Shown: piece by piece, positions 4,362-5,507 of the stretch
How positions within the stretch are numbered: the stretch's first letter is position 1
Layout: every line of letters begins with the position of its first letter
NCBI GenBank assembly: GCA_002479815.1
Contig: DLPA01000052.1
Span: 8,602 to 14,108, forward strand
DNA from: a bacterium UBA7470
GTDB lineage: Bacteria > Pseudomonadota > Gammaproteobacteria > Burkholderiales > Burkholderiaceae_C
DNA: 5,507 nucleotides
Direction of reading: 5' to 3'
Program-made: the position numbers and the translations under genes
Notes under the pieces: generated by a model
Database searches by the model: none
The model's input: only the letters and a program-made list of their open reading frames with translations
What the model was told of the DNA's origin: nothing

Positions 4362-4892
4362 ATGTGGTTTTCTTTGCAATCGCTTTATCGTTGGCCCTTG
4401 GTTTTGGTGAGCCTGTGGGCCGCGACCGCGTGCAGCCCGACCTACAACTGGCGCAGCGTCCAACTGGAGGGGTTGAGGGTATCAGCCCTCTGGCCCTGCA
4501 AACCCACTCGCGCCGAGCGCCCTGTGCCGCTAGAAGGGCAGACGCTGCAACTCAAAATGCTCAGTTGCGACGCGGGCGGGCATACCTTTGCGTGGGGGGC
4601 CATGCAGTTGCCTGCGGGCGTGGACAGCGCCGCGCTGGCACAAGCGTGGCAGCAAGCCAGTCTCAGCAGTTTAAAAGCCAAAGCAGAACAGGCCCGTGTG
4701 TGGCGTCCCGCCATCCGTGGTGACCTCAAGGCCAGCGGGTGGCAAGCGTCAGGGGTACGGCACGACGGTGAAGCCATCACCGCCCATGCCGTGGTGCTGC
4801 ACGTTCGCAACGAGTTGCACCAACTGGTCATCTATGGCCAACCCAGTGCCGCACTCGTGAACACTTGGGTGGAGGGCATCGAAGCAAAATAA
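4362..4892 (+). CDS. Predicted lipoprotein of unknown function
   Basis: From the ATG at 4362 this is a 176-residue protein. Residues 1-10 form a short n-region with one arginine, 11-23 a hydrophobic core (WPLVLVSLWAATA), and C24 in AATAC|SPTYNW is a plausible, though not ideal, lipobox cysteine (alanine rather than leucine at -3). The mature part has WPCKP (C46) and LSCDAGG (C69), two cysteines that could form a periplasmic disulfide, then an alanine- and glutamine-rich helical stretch (87-110) and a mixed C-terminal part. It resembles small lipoproteins annotated as hypothetical in Comamonadaceae. An earlier in-frame ATG at 4263 adds 33 residues with no signal character and would bury the signal sequence, so 4362 is preferred; neither start has a clear Shine-Dalgarno. 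It lies 48 bases before the PTS EIIA gene on the same strand. No function is assigned. Confidence 0.8.
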   Translation: MWFSLQSLYRWPLVLVSLWAATACSPTYNWRSVQLEGLRVSALWPCKPTRAERPVPLEGQTLQLKMLSCDAGGHTFAWGAMQLPAGVDSAALAQAWQQASLSSLKAKAEQARVWRPAIRGDLKASGWQASGVRHDGEAITAHAVVLHVRNELHQLVIYGQPSAALVNTWVEGIEAK

Positions 4893-4928
4893 GAAGGCAA
4901 CTGGCCTCAGACTTGATCGCTCCGACCC

Positions 4929-4934
4929 GATAAT
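4929..4934 (+). promoter_or_regulatory. Possible -10 element for a leaderless EIIA transcript
   Basis: GATAAT (5 of 6 consensus bases) ends six bases before the EIIA ATG at 4941, so the expected first transcribed base is about the A of the start codon. No Shine-Dalgarno is present in the gap (TGCCCCC). Together these suggest a leaderless mRNA. A clear -35 at the right distance is absent; TTGATC at 4913-4918 is only 10 bases away. Confidence 0.4.
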
Positions 4935-4940
4935 GCCCCC

Positions 4941-5387
4941 ATGATTGGTGTTCTTGTTATTGCCCACGCTCCTTTAGCCTCGGCCTTACGCGCTGGCGCA
5001 CTGCACGTCTTTCCTGATGCAGCGTCTGCCATCATGGCCTTGGATGTTCAACCCAACGACGCCCCCGAGGACACTTATGAACAAGCTCGTACCCTGCTGC
5101 ACCGCTTTGGCACGCAGCCCGTGCTGGTGATGGCCGATATTTTTGGGGCGACGCCTTGCAATATCGCACAACGCCTGACCGATGGCCATCAGGTACGTCT
5201 GGTGACTGGCATTAATTTGCCCATGTTGGTGCGGGTGGTCAACTACCGCCACGAGTCGCTGGACGCACTCGTCTCGCGTGCCATGGCAGGGGGAACGCAG
5301 GGCATCATCTCTCCAGCCGCCACCGCCCCTCAAAACCAAATGCGCCGTTCTCATCATGATCAAAACCACCACGACCATCAGCAATAA
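4941..5387 (+). CDS. PTS EIIA component, mannose/fructose family (EIIA-Man type)
   Basis: This 148-residue cytoplasmic protein accepts a phosphate from HPr. The expected phosphorylation site is H9 in VLVIAHAPLA. Other family landmarks are LVMADIFGATPCN (62-74, with D66, G69, T71, P72) and VTGINLPMLVRV (88-99). MIGVLVIAHAPLASAL is the standard N-terminus in Burkholderiales and fixes the start despite the missing Shine-Dalgarno. In these bacteria EIIA, HPr and EI usually form one operon without sugar-specific membrane subunits, so the chain is thought to regulate metabolism rather than import sugar. The last 14 residues (135-148) are rich in histidine and glutamine, with five His. They lie beyond the conserved domain and are largely encoded in the segment shared with the HPr gene, so their composition is constrained by overprinting. 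Confidence 0.95.
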   Translation: MIGVLVIAHAPLASALRAGALHVFPDAASAIMALDVQPNDAPEDTYEQARTLLHRFGTQPVLVMADIFGATPCNIAQRLTDGHQVRLVTGINLPMLVRVVNYRHESLDALVSRAMAGGTQGIISPAATAPQNQMRRSHHDQNHHDHQQ

Positions 5388-5507
5388 ACTGGGCTTGCAC
5401 GCACGGGCCTCCGCCAAACTCACCAAACTGGCTGGCGGTTTTCCGTGTGAAGTGTGGATCAGCAAGGGCAGTCGCCGCGTCAATGCCAAAAGCATCATGG
5501 GCGTGAT
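5356..5507 (+). CDS. ptsH: Phosphocarrier protein HPr, N-terminal part (cut by window edge)
   Basis: The first 50 codons are present; HPr is usually about 85-90 residues. The sequence starts MIKTTTTISNKLGLHARASA, with phosphoryl-accepting H15 followed by A16-R17 (the GLHARA signature). S46 lies in NAKSIMGV, the site phosphorylated by HPr kinase/phosphorylase in bacteria that have it, including many betaproteobacteria. HPr carries phosphate from EI (ptsI, expected just beyond the window) to EIIA. The ATG at 5356 lies 32 bases inside the upstream EIIA gene in another frame, so translation is probably coupled; no strong Shine-Dalgarno is visible. S46 suggests that kinase control is retained, but the kinase gene is not in this window. 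Confidence 0.95.
   Translation, partial: MIKTTTTISNKLGLHARASAKLTKLAGGFPCEVWISKGSRRVNAKSIMGV

Overview
The window looks like chromosomal DNA of a betaproteobacterium of the order Burkholderiales, most likely Comamonadaceae-like. This rests on GC-rich coding sequence, a Bug-type (TctC-like) periplasmic binding protein beside a LysR regulator, a CaiB/BaiF CoA-transferase, and the EIIA(Man)-HPr gene pair of the reduced regulatory phosphotransferase system typical of this group. No transposase, integrase, tRNA, rRNA or CRISPR array was seen.

Left part (1-1811): the 5' end of a Bug binding-protein gene runs leftwards out of the window. It is divergent from a LysR-type regulator (410-1300), and the 140-bp gap carries promoter- and operator-like signals. 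Behind the regulator on the same strand is a small acidic protein resembling the DUF1877/YfbM family (1347-1811).

Middle (1848-3941, minus strand): a probable three-gene operon read right to left. It holds a class III CoA-transferase close to the succinate/glutarate/hydroxymethylglutarate type (SUGCT-like), a small cytoplasmic CXXC thioredoxin-fold protein, and a 98-residue conserved Burkholderiales protein of unknown function. Its 3' end converges on the DUF1877-like gene.

The AT-rich gap 3942-4361 is the most unusual part. It contains an inverted pair of promoter-like boxes about 200 bp apart (15 of 16 bases identical in the core), a perfect 9-bp dyad, and a possible free-standing small RNA with its own promoter and terminator-like hairpin. 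It also contains a 21-bp element that matches 17 of 21 bases in the Bug/LysR gap, in the same orientation and at a similar distance from the start codon. This suggests that the binding protein and the CoA-transferase are co-regulated, perhaps by the LysR protein, as uptake and CoA activation of one organic acid.

Right part (4362-5507, plus strand): a predicted lipoprotein of unknown function, then a PTS EIIA component whose gene may be translated from a leaderless mRNA, then HPr (ptsH, cut by the window end), which starts 32 nt inside the EIIA gene. In related bacteria these PTS proteins, with EI and HPr kinase, form a regulatory phosphorelay rather than a sugar transporter.
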